Positions 62,167-64,000 of a stretch of DNA of 64,000 bases are shown here, piece by piece (the stretch's first letter is position 1; the number at the start of each line of letters is the position of its first letter). The position numbers and the translations under genes were made by a program. The notes below the pieces were generated by a model. The model ran no database searches. It saw only the letters and a program-made list of their open reading frames with translations, and had not been told where the DNA came from. Source of the DNA: Symbiodinium natans (Eukaryota > Sar > Dinophyceae > Suessiales > Symbiodiniaceae); assembly GCA_905221605.1 (NCBI GenBank), contig CAJNDS010002324.1, forward strand, positions 1,314,879 through 1,378,878, written 5' to 3'.

Positions 62167-64000
62167 GAGTTTTGGGCACCAAAAACAAACGTCAGCAAAA
62201 CTTTTGGGCTCTCCAAAAACATGAGTTTTGGGTACCAACAACAAAAGTCAGGAAGCTTGCTGGGCTCTCCAAAAACATGAGTTTTGGACACCAAAAACAA
62301 ATGTCAGGAAAACTTCTGGGCTCTCCAAAAATATGAGTTTGGGGCACCAAAAACAAATGTCAGGAAACCTTCTACGCTCTTCAAAAACATGAGTTTTGGG
62401 CACCAAAAACAAATGTCAGGAAACCTTCTGGACTCTCCAAAAACGTGAGTTTTGGGCACCAACAACAAATGTCAGGAAACCTTCTGGACTATCCAAAAAT
62501 ATGAGGTTTGTGCACCAACAACAAATGTCAGGAAGCCTTCTGGGCTCTCCAAAAACATGAGTTTTGGGCACCAAAAACAAATGTCAGGAAACCTTCTGGG
62601 CTCTCCAAAAACATGAGTTTTGGGCACCAAAAACAAATGTCAGGAAACCTTCTGGGCTCTCCAAAAACGTGAGTTTTGGGCACCAACAACAAATATCAGG
62701 AAGCCTTCTGGGCTCTCCAAAAACATGAGTTTTGGGCACCAAAAACAAATGTCAGCAAACCTTTTGGGCTCTCCAAAAACATGAGTTTTGGGCACCAACA
62801 AATGTCAGGAAACCTTCTGTACTATCCAAAAATATGAGTTTTGGGCACCAAAAACAAATGTCAGGCAACTTTCTGGACTCTCCAAAAACATGAGTTTCGG
62901 GCAGCAAAAACAAATGTCAGGAAACCTTCTGGGCTCTCCAAAAACATGAGTTGTGGGCACCAAAAGCAAATGTCAGGAAACCTTTTGGGCTCTCCAAAAA
63001 CATGAATTCTGGGCACCAAAAAAAGGAAACCTTCTGGACTATCCAAAAACATGAGTTTTGGGCACCAAAAACACCTTCTACGCTCTTCAAAAACATGAGT
63101 TTTGGGCACCAAAAACAAATGTCAGGAAACCTTCTGGACTCTCCAAAAACATGAGTTTTGGGCACCAAAAACACCTTCTACGCTCTTCAAAAACATGAGT
63201 TTTTGGCACCAAAAACAAATGTCAGGAAACCTTCTGGACTCTCCAAAAATATGAGTTTTGGGCACCAACAACAAATGTCAGGAAACCTTCTGGACTATCC
63301 AAAAATATGAGTTTTGGGCACCAAAAACAAATGTCAGGCAACTTTCTGGACTCTCCAAAAACATGAGTTTCGGGCAGCAAAAACAAATGTCAGGAAACCT
63401 TCTGGGCTCTCCAAAAACATGAGTTGTGGGCACCAAAAGCAAATGTCAGGGAACCTTCTGGGCTCTCCAAAAACATGAATTCTGGGCACCAAAAAAAGGA
63501 AACCTTCTGGACTATCCAAAAACATGAGTTTTGGGCACCAAAAACACCCTCTACGCTCTTCAAAAACATGAGTTTTGGGCACCAAAAACAAATGTCAGGA
63601 AACCTTCTGGACTCTCCAAAAACGCGAGTTTTGGGCACCAACAACAAATGTCAGGAAACCTTCTGGACTATCCAAAAATATGAGTTTTCGGCACCAAAAA
63701 CAAATGTCAGGAAACCTTCTGGGCTCTCCAAGAATATGAAACTTGGGCACCAAAAACAAATGGCAGGAAACCTTCTGGGCTCTCCAAGAACGTGAATTTT
63801 GGGCACCAAAAAAAGAGGAAACCTTCTGGGCGCTCCAAAAACACTAGTTTTGGGCACCAAGACAAATTGGGCTCTGCAAAATCATGAATTGTCAGGGAAC
63901 CTTCTGGGCTCTCCAAAATCATGAGTTTTGGGCACCAAAAAAAATGTCAGGAAACCTTCTGCGCTCTCCAAAAACATGAGTTTTGGGCACCAAAAACAAA
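62167..64000 (+). repeat. About 1.98-kb tandem segment, second copy, then divergence
   Basis: Bases 62167 to about 63264 repeat 60190-61290. Beyond that, the order departs: 63334-63591 repeats 62861-63118 with a 473-bp step. From about 63640 the variants match copy A near 35310-35680. A shortened monomer near 63858-63868 has lost the GTCAGGAAACC part. The last 32 bases (63969-64000) are an incomplete monomer cut by the window edge. Confidence 0.78.
62860..63600 (+). repeat. 473-bp local tandem repeat near the right end
   Basis: The series GTCAGGCAACTTTCTGG, GAGTTTCGGGCAGC, CATGAGTTGTGGG, CATGAATTCTGGG, AAAAAAAGGAAACC, CACCTTCTACGC occurs from 62861 and again from 63334 (step 473). The second copy differs in a few places: GGGAACCTTCTGG near 63449 for GGAAACCTTTTGG, and CACCCTC near 63545. 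Only one 44-bp monomer follows in the second copy, where the first has a pair. Confidence 0.8.

Larger units (their letters stand above)
1..64000 (+). repeat. 56-bp tandem satellite array filling the window
   Basis: The whole window is a head-to-tail array of a 56-bp monomer that starts exactly at base 1 and is cut at base 64000. Key words in order are CAAAAACATGAG, TTTTGGGCACC, AAATGTCAGG and CTTCTGGGCTCTC. Every monomer I read has the same orientation, and I saw no inversion and no interruption by other sequence. Most monomers differ from consensus at a few positions. Common alternatives are CATGAG/CGTGAG/TATGAG, GGGCACC/GGGTACC, CCAAAAAC/CCAACAAC, TGTCAGG/TGGCAGG and TGGGCTCTC/TGGACTCTC. 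Length variants of 26, 37, 44, 49, 55, 57 and 60 bp are interspersed. This is satellite DNA, probably from eukaryotic heterochromatin. Whether it is centromeric, subtelomeric or elsewhere cannot be told from the sequence. The family is not one I recognise. Confidence 0.98.

Noticed and set aside
1-64000. Protein-coding genes or a repeat protein encoded by the many open frames on both strands
   Set aside because: The frames exist on both strands and in all frames at once, and are translations of the same 56-mer. Most + strand ones begin at TTG. Their lengths follow from stop spacing and phase, and there is no change in composition, promoter or intron signal around any of them.
1-64000. CRISPR array
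   Set aside because: There is no alternation of constant repeats with unique spacers. The whole 56 bp is repeated, no cas genes are present, and copy number and length variation fit satellite DNA.
1-64000. Telomeric repeat, microsatellite, or rRNA/tRNA gene cluster
   Set aside because: The unit is 56 bp with no TTAGGG-type core, no rRNA or tRNA conserved elements, and no unique spacer sequence.

Overview
The window is one uninterrupted satellite DNA array. All 64 kb are built from a 56-bp monomer repeated head to tail in a single orientation, roughly 1,140 copies. No unique flanking sequence, gene, RNA gene or transposon is visible. The monomer is about 43% G+C (24 of 56 bases), A-rich on the + strand (20 A against 12 T), and its consensus has no CpG. 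Long satellite blocks of this kind are typical of eukaryotic heterochromatin (centromeric, pericentromeric, subtelomeric or microchromosomal). The sequence alone does not name the organism, and I do not recognise the family.

The array is not a flat run of identical monomers. Diagnostic variant monomers recur in the same order at long range, so larger units can be traced. Seven copies of a 26-bp stub monomer (286, 7917, 15802, 20586, 22118, 26864, 55947) serve as landmarks. They are 7631, 7885, 4784, 1532, 4746 and 29083 bp apart. From left to right: U1 (1-7916) and U2 (7917-15801) are related units of about 7.7 kb. U3 (15802-20585), U5 (22118-26863) and the start of U6 (26864-30637) are related units of about 4.7 kb. 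U4 (20586-22117) is a short deletion derivative of that type. Two nearly identical copies of a 12.63-kb macro-repeat follow (about 30638-43268 and 43269-55900). The tail (55901-64000) returns to the U6 type and then repeats parts of the 12.63-kb unit with a step near 1.98 kb. The 12.63-kb unit itself contains smaller duplications of 2058 bp and about 1127 bp, and its last 2.4 kb resembles U2 with 1636 bp missing.

The many open frames on both strands are a by-product of the repeat. The consensus has one stop (TGA) per monomer on each strand, and 56 is not a multiple of 3, so each frame is stopped only once per 168 bp. Longer frames arise wherever a TGA is mutated or a 1-bp indel shifts phase. 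I therefore annotate no protein-coding gene.

The most interesting points are the two-tier macro-repeat structure, an apparent origin of the 56-mer from two related half-units (32 + 24 bp), a dyad-symmetric 28-bp segment in every monomer, and the 168-bp trimer length, which is close to a nucleosomal unit. Similarity statements come from reading diagnostic variants and offsets by eye, not from a computed alignment.
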